A stretch of DNA of 64,000 nt from contig NZ_CP009528.1 in the NCBI RefSeq assembly GCF_000970025.1, forward strand, positions 4,079,168 through 4,143,167. The letters are read 5' to 3'. Below, in pieces: positions 26,911 to 35,229 of the stretch. The translations under genes were made by a program, and so were the position numbers. The notes beneath the pieces were generated by a model, which saw only the letters and a program-made list of their open reading frames with translations, was not told the origin of the DNA and did not search any database. Source of the DNA: Methanosarcina barkeri MS (GTDB lineage: Archaea > Halobacteriota > Methanosarcinia > Methanosarcinales > Methanosarcinaceae). Each line of letters opens with the position of its first letter. The stretch's first letter is position 1.

Positions 26911-27099
26911 TTATACCTTAGCTTCCTTGCCATGGATGCTGATGTACTTTTCCGGGTTATCCTGGAATCTCTTCATGCATTCAAACGAACAAAAATAATA
27001 AGTTCTTCCCTTGTAGTCACTTTTGTATGTAACATCCCTCTCCGTAACATTCATATCACACACAGGATCAAGCCGTGTTCCACTCCCTTTCATTTTCAT
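26911..27099 (-). CDS. YHS-domain protein
   Basis: This 62-residue protein consists of a YHS domain: DPVCDMNV near residue 11, then YKGRTYYFCSFECMKRFQDNPEKYI. YHS domains are small cysteine-containing modules often attached to metal-transport ATPases or hydroxylases and thought to bind metal. The cysteine pair FCSFEC and the single Cys in DPVCDM are all present. It is convergent with the HEAT-repeat gene (25 bp gap). A free-standing metal-binding role is likely but unproven. Confidence 0.85.
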   Translation of the reverse strand: MKMKGSGTRLDPVCDMNVTERDVTYKSDYKGRTYYFCSFECMKRFQDNPEKYISIHGKEAKV

Positions 27100-27465
27100 A
27101 ATTTTTCCTCCACTGGTCCGATTATATCATTTTACTCTTTCAAAGCCGCAATATCGGTAGCTTTTCACCCTTCCACACTGCATTTCACAAGTTGCTGAAA
27201 ATAAACCCAAATAACTGATTATTACTATAATATTTAGTAATTTTTATATAATTCTTTTTGGCAGCGTTCCTTCGCTCTTCCAGCTTCCAGAGACGTCTCA
27301 TACTTTTCCGTTATATTTTGTGGAAATTTCAACAAATATTTATATTTCTTTCCAATAAACAATTAAAAAACTCTGTTAGTCTTCATAATATGGCATTTGA
27401 AAGCTCAGCTTCCACGAGATTTGCTTCATATTATGAAATTAAACTACGTATGGAGCTAAATCCTT
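27100..27465. other. Intergenic region upstream of the KAP-FGE gene
   Basis: No gene is accepted here. Two short open frames are present without ribosome binding sites. TATA-like sequences at about 27238-27250 (AATTTTTATATAATTC) and 27340 could drive the KAP-FGE gene. Confidence 0.45.
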
Positions 27466-30096
27466 TTGTCAGGCGATAAATCAAAATCTTCGTTCGAATG
27501 CTTAAATGATGTTTCGACGAAGGAAGATGTACTTGGATTCCGTTCTTACGTCGAAGCTATCGCAGAATTTCTTACCTCCGAGGGCACAAAGCCCCCTATT
27601 ACTCTTTCTATTGAGGGACAATGGGGATGCGGTAAATCTTCTTTCATGAAGCAATTGAAAGAGGAAATTGAAAAAGGAAATATATGCGATATATCTATCA
27701 GAGAATTTTGGAAGTATCTATTTTTAAATAAGAAAAAAGCAGGTCTTCCTGAATTAAAACCTCTTATTTCTAAACTAGAAACCCTTTTTTCTTCCATTGA
27801 GGAAAAATTCTCACAAAATAATGGAAATGAACTAAATAACAAAGATGAAAATTTTGATCCATATTCCTTCGAAAATAAAATAAGAGCAATTCTGATATAT
27901 ATTCCTTCAAAAATTAAAAGAAGAAAGTATTTTACAGTCTGGTTTAACTGCTGGAGATATGAAAAAGAAGATGAGTTATGGGCTGCTTTTGCACTTAGTC
28001 TCATGGAACAGTTGTCAGAGCAACTTTCCTGGGCACAGCGATTATTAGCACAATTAAAATTAAGGTATCTCAGACTTGAGTTTAAATGGAAAAGTAAGAA
28101 TTCAATTTCTCTTCACATTTTTTTCTTTATTATTGCGGTTTGTATTCTTAGTTATTCTATTGTAAATCTTGTGACTATTTTATACTTAAATTCGATAAAT
28201 CAACTATCAGTTACTGTTTTAGCAACATTGGCCGGAATTATAGGTTCTATACTTCCGATATTCTATTTCTGGAAAGATATTAAAGACGTGATTGGCAATC
28301 CTTTTGACTTCAGCAAATTTGTATCCAATCCTAATTACACGGAGCACATATCATTCATAGAACGTTTTCATTCTGACTTCAGCAAGATAATTAAATCCTA
28401 CGCTGGAAATTCAAGAGTCTATGTCTTCATTGATGATCTAGATCGCTGTGAAATACCAAAAGCTGCAGAACTAATGCAGGCTCTAAACCTAATGATCTCT
28501 GATGAAGCGAATATTTATTTTTCCATAGGTATGGACAGAAAAGTTATCTCTGCAGGACTGGCGGCTAAAAACGAACAAATTTTCAAGTACTTAAAAATGG
28601 ATGGGCCTAATCATGGCTATGGGCTTGAATATGGCTACAATTTTATTGAAAAATTCATCCAGCTTCCTTTCAAAGTTCCGAGTCCAAAAAGCGTTGATTT
28701 TTTAAAATTTTTACCATCAGCCAATAAAATTGAAACTCCTTTAAATCCATCTGAGCCTGTAGATAAACTAAGTGTCTCTGAAGACCCTACCCCTGACAAA
28801 TCTCCGGAAAGAGACCTTAAACCCTCAAAGAATGGAAACAGCAATAAAGAAACAGGAACAATTGACCAAAATAATGATGAAACAGTATCAAATAAGCAGG
28901 AAATCCAGAATGATAAAGATTGCGTGGAAGATTATGAAACATCAAAGCTGATTCTGAAAATGGTGTCTTCTGCTCTGGATAATAATCCTCGTCGGATAAA
29001 GCAGTTCATTAATCAGTTTCGTTTCCAGAGAACTATAGGAAAAAGAACAGGTCTCTTTTCCTATAATAAAGGCACTGCTCCTGAAAATATGTGGAACTGC
29101 AAAAAACTTGCAAAATTCGTGGCAATAAGCATAAAGTGGAACTCAATCATTTCTGCTCTGAATTCAAATAGAGTGCTTCTTACCATCTTGCAGGAATATG
29201 CATTGAAGCCGGAAAATGAAGATAAAAATCTAGAGAAATGGATCCGGGACGAAAGGCTGATCGAATTTTTGAGGTACGGCTGCGTAGAAGAAAGTAATCC
29301 CTCGAAAAATGCAGCCGAATACACGTTATCAGGCCTTGATCTCAGCAAATTATTGCAGGTTTCCCCCGTCATTGTATATCCAGAAGAAAGTATGTCCGGG
29401 TCTTTACTGCCTAGTATAGATGAAATGGAATTTGTTCGGATACCAGCAGGAGAGTTTATGATGGGCTCACCTTCCGATGAGGAGGGCAGATCTGATAATG
29501 AAGGTCCCGTTCATAAAGTAACAATCAAAAATCCTTTCTACCTTGGCAAATATCCTGTTACTCAGAAGCATTGGACTGTTGTAATGGGTAGCAATCCTTC
29601 TCGTTTCAAAGGTGATAACCTGCCTGTGGAATCTATCTCGTGGAATGATGTTCAGGAGTTTATCGCAAGACTCAATGAAATAGAAGGCACCGAGAGATAT
29701 TGCTTGCCTTCCGAAGCTGAATGGGAATATGCGTGCCGTGCCGGGACAACAACAAGGTATTCCTTCGGGGATGATGAGTCGAAACTTGGAGATTATGCAT
29801 GGTATAGCAATAACTCTGGACTGAAAACTCAGCCAGTTGGCCAGAAGAAACCCGATCCATGGGACCTTTATGACATGCATGGGAATGTCTGGGAGTGGGT
29901 TCAGGGCAGATGGCACGCTAATTATGAAGGAGCTCCTTCTGATGGTAATGCTTGGGATGGAGATAGCACCTACCATGTGGTACGGGGTGGCAGCTGGAAC
30001 GACAATGCCATGGACTGCCGGTCAGCTTACCGCGGTAGGTACGGCCCCGACGACCGCAGCCCCAATGTTGGCTTCCGTCTTCTGAGGAAATTGTAA
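27466..30096 (+). CDS. KAP-family P-loop NTPase fused to an FGE/SUMF1-like domain
   Basis: This is an 876-residue two-part protein. The KAP NTPase (about 1-540) has Walker A GQWGCGKSSF at 51-60. Two transmembrane helices (about 213-235 and 244-268) are inserted before Walker B VYVFIDDLDRCEIPKA (about 319). This layout defines KAP proteins, many of which act in phage exclusion or membrane complexes. An acidic linker (about 430-490) follows. The C-terminal FGE/SUMF1-like domain (about 653-876) runs from MEFVRIPAGEFMMGSPSDEEG to RGGSWNDNAMDC...GFRLL. Of the two catalytic cysteines of true formylglycine-generating enzymes only one aligns, so the domain is probably a binding module. It uses a TTG start with GGAG upstream. 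A defence role is inference. Confidence 0.85.
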   Translation: MSGDKSKSSFECLNDVSTKEDVLGFRSYVEAIAEFLTSEGTKPPITLSIEGQWGCGKSSFMKQLKEEIEKGNICDISIREFWKYLFLNKKKAGLPELKPLISKLETLFSSIEEKFSQNNGNELNNKDENFDPYSFENKIRAILIYIPSKIKRRKYFTVWFNCWRYEKEDELWAAFALSLMEQLSEQLSWAQRLLAQLKLRYLRLEFKWKSKNSISLHIFFFIIAVCILSYSIVNLVTILYLNSINQLSVTVLATLAGIIGSILPIFYFWKDIKDVIGNPFDFSKFVSNPNYTEHISFIERFHSDFSKIIKSYAGNSRVYVFIDDLDRCEIPKAAELMQALNLMISDEANIYFSIGMDRKVISAGLAAKNEQIFKYLKMDGPNHGYGLEYGYNFIEKFIQLPFKVPSPKSVDFLKFLPSANKIETPLNPSEPVDKLSVSEDPTPDKSPERDLKPSKNGNSNKETGTIDQNNDETVSNKQEIQNDKDCVEDYETSKLILKMVSSALDNNPRRIKQFINQFRFQRTIGKRTGLFSYNKGTAPENMWNCKKLAKFVAISIKWNSIISALNSNRVLLTILQEYALKPENEDKNLEKWIRDERLIEFLRYGCVEESNPSKNAAEYTLSGLDLSKLLQVSPVIVYPEESMSGSLLPSIDEMEFVRIPAGEFMMGSPSDEEGRSDNEGPVHKVTIKNPFYLGKYPVTQKHWTVVMGSNPSRFKGDNLPVESISWNDVQEFIARLNEIEGTERYCLPSEAEWEYACRAGTTTRYSFGDDESKLGDYAWYSNNSGLKTQPVGQKKPDPWDLYDMHGNVWEWVQGRWHANYEGAPSDGNAWDGDSTYHVVRGGSWNDNAMDCRSAYRGRYGPDDRSPNVGFRLLRKL

Positions 30097-30329
30097 CAAC
30101 TTTCGACTTTACCACTTTACCACTTGAGTTACTAGCTGAAGCAAATTTGAATTCCATTGGGCGAAGCCCGAAGACCCAAAGCGTGCGAAGCCGCCGGGAC
30201 TGAGGCGCTGAGCGCTCTAAATTAAAAAATAGTTTCCTTACCCCCCGATTTCAGCCCTCTTGAGCGAACGAAGTGAGCGAAAAGGGCACCGTCCTCCCGA
30301 GACGGGACTCGGGAAGCGGAACTCGGGCG
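30097..30329. other. GC-rich, hairpin-rich tail after the KAP-FGE gene
   Basis: This gap is far richer in G and C than other gaps in the window. It contains short inverted repeats: GGGCGAAGCCC (about 30160), GCGCTGAGCGC (about 30207), and CCCGAG paired with CTCGGG (about 30296-30313). The phrase GAGCGAACGAAGTGAGCG also occurs. No gene is seen. It lies between the convergent KAP-FGE and radical SAM genes. Confidence 0.6.
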
Positions 30330-31322
30330 TTACATCCACTCGTAATGCATCAGAACTTCAGGATTAAAACTCTGCATCAAACTGTTTTCCGTATATCCAA
30401 AAAAGAGGCAGCCACTGCAATTTTTGACAATTTCCTTTCTGTGTTCTTCCGAATTTTTCCAGACGCTTTCAAAGCCGTCCAATATCACATTTCCAAGAGG
30501 TTCGTTGTGCACACGACAAGTTTCCATAGTGCCGTCATGAGTCACATTTATAATAACCCCACTAGCCCTGCATTTGTAATCCATTTTTCCGTCCCTAACC
30601 ATTTTGAGGTAGGTTTCGGAATTGATTATCGGGTAGCCCTGCTTCTTAAGCTCGATTATGTGGTCAACTGTACAGTGGAATTTTTCCTTGTCACGAATTC
30701 CGATATCGTTCCAGATTTCCTCACTGATTCCGGGGAACTCGTGAACAGGCTCGAAGGAAACTTTCACTCCCAGCTTTTTTGCAAGCAAAATGAGAGTCTC
30801 GATATCGTCCAAGTTTTTTCCTGTGAGCACGCAATTCATCAGGATGGGATTCTTCTTTTTCTGAAGTTTTCTAACCCTGATAGCTTTTTTTAATCCCTTC
30901 AGCAGAGTTTCGAAATCCATCCTGCGGATCTCTTTATAACTATCTACTCCATCCACTGAAACCGAAAGGTAGTCTACATCTACCAGTTCTTCAGCCCTTT
31001 CATAGAGCAATTTTCCATTCGTGACCATGGAAGTGATCATCCCGATTCCTTTGGCATGCGCCATAATCTGGGGAAGATCCTGCCTGAGTAGAGGTTCTAC
31101 GGTCCAGGCATTATAGACACCGATTCCGAATTTTCTAGCATCGTCCAACAATTTAAAAATATCTTCTCGAGGTGGCTCTTCTCCAGTTTTCTTCCAGTAC
31201 TCACAGAACTTGCAGCGCATATTGCAGCTAGCATTTACACCGTGAGAGAGGACAAAAGGGCGTTTTCTTACTCGGATCTGCCAGAGCGCTCTTGAAGCCA
31301 GGATAGGATCAAATCGGGACAT
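30330..31322 (-). CDS. Radical SAM protein
   Basis: This is a 330-residue radical SAM enzyme. The cluster motif CNMRCKFCEYW at about residues 33-43 binds the 4Fe-4S centre that cleaves SAM. The segments SVSVDGVD and VLTGKNLDDIETL fit the TIM-barrel core. C-terminal cysteines (CRASGVIINVTHDGTMETCRVHNEPLGN and CSGCLFFGY) suggest an auxiliary SPASM-like cluster. Such proteins modify peptides, cofactors or lipids; the substrate is not evident. It faces the KAP-FGE gene tail to tail, and the two need not be related. No peptide precursor was recognised nearby. Confidence 0.85.
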   Translation of the reverse strand: MSRFDPILASRALWQIRVRKRPFVLSHGVNASCNMRCKFCEYWKKTGEEPPREDIFKLLDDARKFGIGVYNAWTVEPLLRQDLPQIMAHAKGIGMITSMVTNGKLLYERAEELVDVDYLSVSVDGVDSYKEIRRMDFETLLKGLKKAIRVRKLQKKKNPILMNCVLTGKNLDDIETLILLAKKLGVKVSFEPVHEFPGISEEIWNDIGIRDKEKFHCTVDHIIELKKQGYPIINSETYLKMVRDGKMDYKCRASGVIINVTHDGTMETCRVHNEPLGNVILDGFESVWKNSEEHRKEIVKNCSGCLFFGYTENSLMQSFNPEVLMHYEWM

Positions 31323-31605
31323 AGAAATCTCTTATCTATTTTTTTCTATAAGACTGCTTATTATTCATTATTTTTTCTATTATAACCTTTTTTTGGAGAG
31401 CTAGTTTGTAACACATATTTTTTCGACTCTATCTAACTTACGGACTTATGAACCGAAGCCCGCGGATAATTTGTAAACCACTTAATACATAGAGAGTGAT
31501 CAGATATGATATCAAAGTAAGCTAAGTCAAAGTTATCTGCCAAGAATCGTGTGAAAAATTCTGTGTAAATAATAAAAAATGAGTTAACTGCTAATTTATT
31601 CATAA
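31323..31605. other. Intergenic region upstream of the radical SAM gene
   Basis: AT-rich, no gene is seen. It should hold the leftward promoter of the radical SAM gene. Confidence 0.4.
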
Positions 31606-32241
31606 CTAATTTTGAGTGGGCTTAACAGTTACCGGACTTAAAACGTTTCCATGATTCCTGTACGTTATTGCTCTAACTAAAAAACATATTCCTATAACCG
31701 GCATCACAAAGAGCCAATAAAATGCCTGAAAAGCGACAACAGCATCAAAAGTCGGCCCTCCTCTTGAAAGTGCATGTAAAAGTCCACTGAGCGTGAAGAA
31801 AAGGAGTAACATCGAAAGCATACTTGCCACATATGAAACTGCAAGATATGCATTCATCGAGTCAGGATGTCTATCCATAGATAAGAAGACCAGTGCCGAG
31901 AACGGGGACAGTAACGCCATAAATAGCATCACGAGTGTTTCTGCGATGCCGATGTGGTCACTAAGAAGACTAAAAAAATTCATCCAAAAACTTGCGATGA
32001 CCGGTATAAATAGAGAGATGCTTAACGGGACTGCCAGATACCATCTGGGTAGTACTTTTCTTGCTTCCACCAAAAAAAGAACGGAACCCAAAAATGAAAT
32101 AATGCTCAATAACTCTGTCAAGTCCCCGAAAGAAAGTATTGTGACAGATATTGACCAAAGTATACAACTTATTATTAAGGCTGCGGCCCAGTAAAACATA
32201 AAGATAGCAGACATCAATGCCAGTGCGATTTTTATCCTCAT
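31606..32241 (-). CDS. Integral membrane protein of unknown function
   Basis: The protein (211 residues from the preferred ATG) is almost entirely hydrophobic and has about six predicted transmembrane helices. Examples are IALALMSAIFMFYWAAALIIS, WYLAVPLSISLFIPVIASFW and AFYWLFVMPVIGICFLVRAIT. No catalytic motif or family was recognised. An in-frame ATG at 32286 would add 15 residues but lacks a better ribosome binding site. A decayed P-domain gene fragment lies immediately upstream on the same strand. Confidence 0.65.
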   Translation of the reverse strand: MRIKIALALMSAIFMFYWAAALIISCILWSISVTILSFGDLTELLSIISFLGSVLFLVEARKVLPRWYLAVPLSISLFIPVIASFWMNFFSLLSDHIGIAETLVMLFMALLSPFSALVFLSMDRHPDSMNAYLAVSYVASMLSMLLLFFTLSGLLHALSRGGPTFDAVVAFQAFYWLFVMPVIGICFLVRAITYRNHGNVLSPVTVKPTQN

Positions 32242-32282
32242 TAAATCATCGCCATAAAATATAAAAATCGGGTGAAAATTGT

Positions 32283-32435
32283 TCACCCTATCAGGTCATA
32301 GAATTCGTTTATTGATCCTTCGTCTCCTGCTGCACTATCTACAACTCTCAGCCGCCAGTTGTGCACATTCTGGAGGCCTTGCACGTGTACTGTAAGCTGG
32401 AGGTTACTTCCTCCCTGATGGTCCCATATTTTCTG
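32283..32435 (-). pseudogene. 3' remnant of a P-domain (proprotein convertase-type) surface protein gene
   Basis: This stretch, open in one minus-strand frame, encodes about 50 residues ending in a stop. They include GGSNLQLTVHVQGLQNVHNW and RLRVVDSAAGDEGSINEFYD, the typical C-terminal end of a P/Homo-B-type beta domain. An in-frame TAA at 32436-32438 and the lack of a start show that only the 3' end of a larger gene remains. The rest of the gene is absent from the AT-rich DNA upstream. Confidence 0.6.
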
Positions 32436-32438
32436 TTA

Positions 32439-32887
32439 AAAATTACTAATTTCAAAAATCTCCCAAAGTATACGTAAATCTTACATATACTTGAGACAGT
32501 ATTAACTTCAAAACATAAATTTTTTTTACTGTATAAGTTCAATTCAATAAATAAAAATAACGGGTTAGTTCCAAAATTTAAGCTTATAATCTTTTGAAAA
32601 ACATACCTTATTAGCTCTTTATTAGTTTCTTTGAATATTGGATTTTAGAGAATCAATCTTATTTTAGATTAAGAAAATGACTCAAAAAATTTTAATGATT
32701 CGTAATAATATGAGTTTTGGTATCGACTCTCTATATAGCTCTATTATTGCTTTTAGCCTGAGCAGATTGTGTTTTATAATCCAAACAAATTGGATATTAT
32801 AACAGAGAATCGACTAGAAAAGATAAAGAATTCTACAGTAAAATCAGCTAATTCTACGTTATTAAACTACTGCTAAAATTTCTATTG
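32439..32887. other. AT-rich intergenic region
   Basis: No gene, repeat array or structured RNA was recognised here. It separates the P-domain remnant from the terminator of the ribosomal operon. Confidence 0.45.
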
Positions 32888-32916
32888 AAAAAAGAGCGCT
32901 CGCCATATTGGCGAGC
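32888..32916 (-). terminator. Hairpin and U-run after rpl12
   Basis: Read on the minus strand, a perfect 7 bp stem GCTCGCC-AATAT-GGCGAGC is followed after four bases by six Ts. It lies about 27 bp after the rpl12 stop and looks like an intrinsic-type terminator for the ribosomal operon. Confidence 0.75.
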
Positions 32917-32942
32917 TGTAGGTATTAAAGTTTTATTTGCGT

Positions 32943-33263
32943 TTATCCGAAGAGAGCACCGAGGCCGGCCATTCCGTCTTCTTCAGAGTGGTCTTCTTCC
33001 TCTTCTTTCTCTTCTTCAGCAGGAGCTTCTTCTGCGGCAGGGGCTGCTGCGCCTGCAGGGGCTGCTGCGCCGGCTGCTGGAGCTGCGAATGCTGCCTTTG
33101 CAATTGCTTCTTCGATGTCCACGCCTTCAAGGGCTGCTACAAGGGCCTTTACCCTGGATTCGTTAACTTCGATACCTGCTGCCTGGAGAACGGCAGTGAT
33201 TGCGTCTTCGGTAATTGCTTTACCAGCGTTGTGCAATAAGAGAGCTGCATATATATATTCCAT
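32943..33263 (-). CDS. rpl12: Ribosomal stalk protein P1 (L12ae)
   Basis: This acidic stalk protein recruits translation factors to the ribosome. It starts [20 protein letters not shown], the archaeal P1 dimerisation domain. An Ala-rich hinge follows, then an acidic stretch and the conserved tail [16 protein letters not shown], which binds elongation factors. The second of two adjacent ATGs is preferred, five bases after GGTGAT. The last 20 residues are identical to those of P0, encoded just upstream in the operon. Confidence 0.96.
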   Translation of the reverse strand: MEYIYAALLLHNAGKAITEDAITAVLQAAGIEVNESRVKALVAALEGVDIEEAIAKAAFAAPAAGAAAPAGAAAPAAEEAPAEEEKEEEEDHSEEDGMAGLGALFG

Positions 33264-33299
33264 CATTAATCACCTAAGTTTTAATTATCGTAAATTTAT

Positions 33300-34346
33300 T
33301 TATCCGAAAAGGGCACCGAGACCAGCCATTCCATCTTCTTCGGAGTGGTCTTCTTCCTCTTCTTCCTCTTCTTCCTCTTCTTCCTTTACTTCTTCTTTCT
33401 TCTCGGGTTCCTTGGCTACTGCGGCTGCTGCGCTTGCGGCCGCTCCGAGAACTTCCCTCAGTTGGTCATCCACGGCATTTGCATCTTTGTCTGCGGCTTC
33501 AGATGCAACGGATGTCATCTGGACATGAGCTTTTGCCAGTAAGGCATCCATGACTCCAGAATCAAACACAACAGCATTGACACCAAGGTTCTTTGACTCT
33601 GCAAAGGCTTTTGCCAGCAGGGTGCCGATTGTTGCGCTTGTCGGGTATGCAGTGTTGACAGCGAGGTTGAAAGCGCTCTGAGCTGCTCTGGTAATGTCAG
33701 AGAAGTACTGGCTTTCATCAATTGCAAGGAGTTCCGGCTCGTAAATTGCTCCATTGTCATAGGCGGCTCTTAAGTCCAGCCCTACAATGAGAGGGTATAT
33801 CTCCAGCTTTGCAAGCATGGTTGCGAGTTTCTGCGGGACTACCTCGCCGGCTTTACAGACAACCTTCGTTTCCTTTATTGCAACTTTCCCTGCGTCTATT
33901 GAAGCGGGAATCCCTACGCTCTGAAATTCTCCAAGAATAGGACCAGGTGGGAAACTGGTAGGCCCCTTCTGAACAATAATGTCTGCAGGAGCTATTGCGC
34001 CTCCTTTAATTGGAGAAGGAGTTTTTGTTTGTTCTAGTACTTTATAAAGCTTGAAGGGACTTTCGTTAGTAAATACCAGAGCAGTCTGCTTGTCAAGGTA
34101 TTTATTCATCTCGGGAATACTTTCTCCGAGCTGGTTTAAAGCCCGCTCAGTAAGGGAGTTCCTTGAGACCTTGAGCACTGCAACGTCTTTAAGGTCCCGA
34201 CGAATTTTCTGGATCTTGGTTGCAAGAATGCCTTCGATTCCAACCATTCCAAAGACCTTATGGGACTGAATGAGCTCTATTATATTCTCGACCTCATCCT
34301 TTTTCCACTCTGGGACGCGCTCCGTGTGATGCTTCTCCTCTGCCAT
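33300..34346 (-). CDS. rplP0: Ribosomal stalk protein P0 (L10e)
   Basis: P0 anchors the stalk to 23S rRNA and carries the P1 dimers. The N-terminal rRNA-binding part includes HKVFGMVGIEGILATKIQKIRRDL and GPTSFPPGPILGEFQSVGIPA. Helical P1-binding spines follow, and the protein ends in an acidic stretch and [16 protein letters not shown]. At 348 residues it is the normal archaeal size. Its start codon follows the rpl1 stop directly, so the genes are tightly coupled. Confidence 0.97.
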   Translation of the reverse strand: MAEEKHHTERVPEWKKDEVENIIELIQSHKVFGMVGIEGILATKIQKIRRDLKDVAVLKVSRNSLTERALNQLGESIPEMNKYLDKQTALVFTNESPFKLYKVLEQTKTPSPIKGGAIAPADIIVQKGPTSFPPGPILGEFQSVGIPASIDAGKVAIKETKVVCKAGEVVPQKLATMLAKLEIYPLIVGLDLRAAYDNGAIYEPELLAIDESQYFSDITRAAQSAFNLAVNTAYPTSATIGTLLAKAFAESKNLGVNAVVFDSGVMDALLAKAHVQMTSVASEAADKDANAVDDQLREVLGAAASAAAAVAKEPEKKEEVKEEEEEEEEEEEDHSEEDGMAGLGALFG

Positions 34347-34988
34347 TTACACCACCCTTTCGGATTTTCCCATAGTTGTCGTGACATAGACTGTTCTCAG
34401 GTTGTGCCTGCCTTTATCCAGGACACGCTCCAGCCTGGACACTATAGTCTCAATGTTTTCGGCAAGATCCTCGGGACTCATGTTCCTTCGGCCGACAGGC
34501 ACATGGAAAGTGAGCTTGTCTTTTGACCTCAATCTGATTGCATTTTGCTTGCTCTGGATAAGTTCGCCTATGTCTTTGTTAGGTAAAAGCGGGATAGGCA
34601 TTTTTCCTCTGGGTCCAAGAACAATACCCAGGTTCTTACCAATTGTTGGCATAAACTGGGTTTCTGCAATAAAAAGGTCATATTCGTTTGCAAGAGTCCT
34701 GGCTCGGGTTTTATCAGCCGCCAGTTCATCGAGCTCAACATCAGAAATAACATACGCAGCACCGGCAGCCTTTGCTCTGAGGCCCACATCACCTTTTGCA
34801 AAAACACCGATCTTCAGTTCTTTTCCGAGCCCGTGAGGAAGAATTACTTCTTCATCGACTCTGTTACTTGGTTGGTTCATGTCAAGATTCTTCAAGTTAA
34901 TAGCCAGATCTACGCTTTCAGAGAAATTGCGTTTTGGCGATTCTTCAAGTACTTTCTTGACAGCTTCCAGTATACTTTTTTCTGCCAT
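34347..34988 (-). CDS. rpl1: Ribosomal protein L1
   Basis: L1 binds the mobile L1 stalk of 23S rRNA and in methanogens is also known to repress its own mRNA. The 213-residue protein shows the archaeal L1 hallmarks ESPKRNFSESVDLAINLKNLD and TIGKNLGIVLGPRGKMPIPL, and VPVGRRNMSPEDLAENI. The start ATG has GGGGAGG upstream. A predicted three-way-junction RNA fold ends directly at this ribosome binding site, so translational autocontrol is a reasonable inference. Confidence 0.97.
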   Translation of the reverse strand: MAEKSILEAVKKVLEESPKRNFSESVDLAINLKNLDMNQPSNRVDEEVILPHGLGKELKIGVFAKGDVGLRAKAAGAAYVISDVELDELAADKTRARTLANEYDLFIAETQFMPTIGKNLGIVLGPRGKMPIPLLPNKDIGELIQSKQNAIRLRSKDKLTFHVPVGRRNMSPEDLAENIETIVSRLERVLDKGRHNLRTVYVTTTMGKSERVV

Positions 34989-34999
34989 CTTGTTCCTCC

Positions 35000-35049
35000 C
35001 CGTAGTGTTTGAACTTACATGTTCAAGCAGCCTTTTCGGCTTACTACGG
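35000..35049 (-). promoter_or_regulatory. Structured leader (three-way junction) before rpl1
   Basis: Read on the minus strand, an outer stem CCGTAGT/ACTACGG (35049-35043 with 35006-35000) encloses two perfect hairpins: AGCC-GAAAA-GGCT and TTGAAC-ATGTAA-GTTCAA. The fold ends exactly at the GGGGAGG ribosome binding site of rpl1. A TATA-like AGTATATAAAA about 80 bases further upstream suggests that it is transcribed from the rpl1 leader. It is a candidate L1-binding or other translational control element. Confidence 0.65.
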
Positions 35050-35229
35050 TTGGTCTTAGGGCTTTCCCATTAATCCGGATATTCTGTTATTCTTAACGAT
35101 AAGCCACTAGTAACTGTCTTTTTTATATACTGCAATGACATGCAAGGTTCTTGAGCTATTAGTGCTATCCAATTTAAAACTATTGGTGATGACGAAATTC
35201 CGGATTAAGTAGTAAAGGGATGAGAAGGT

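Noticed and set aside
27258-27479. 73-codon frame before the KAP-FGE gene
   Set aside because: No start signal, it overlaps the KAP-FGE start in another frame, and it lacks recognisable features.
30273-30893. 206-codon plus-strand frame over the radical SAM gene
   Set aside because: The opposite strand encodes a clear radical SAM protein with CxxxCxxC; this frame has no recognisable motif.
30330-31322. Radical SAM protein considered as a sulfatase-maturing partner of the FGE-like domain
   Set aside because: The genes are convergent, the FGE-like domain lacks a catalytic Cys, and no sulfatase is nearby; proximity alone is not enough.
33115-33528. Plus-strand Ser-run frame over rpl12/rplP0
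   Set aside because: The serine run is the antisense of the glutamate tail of P0.
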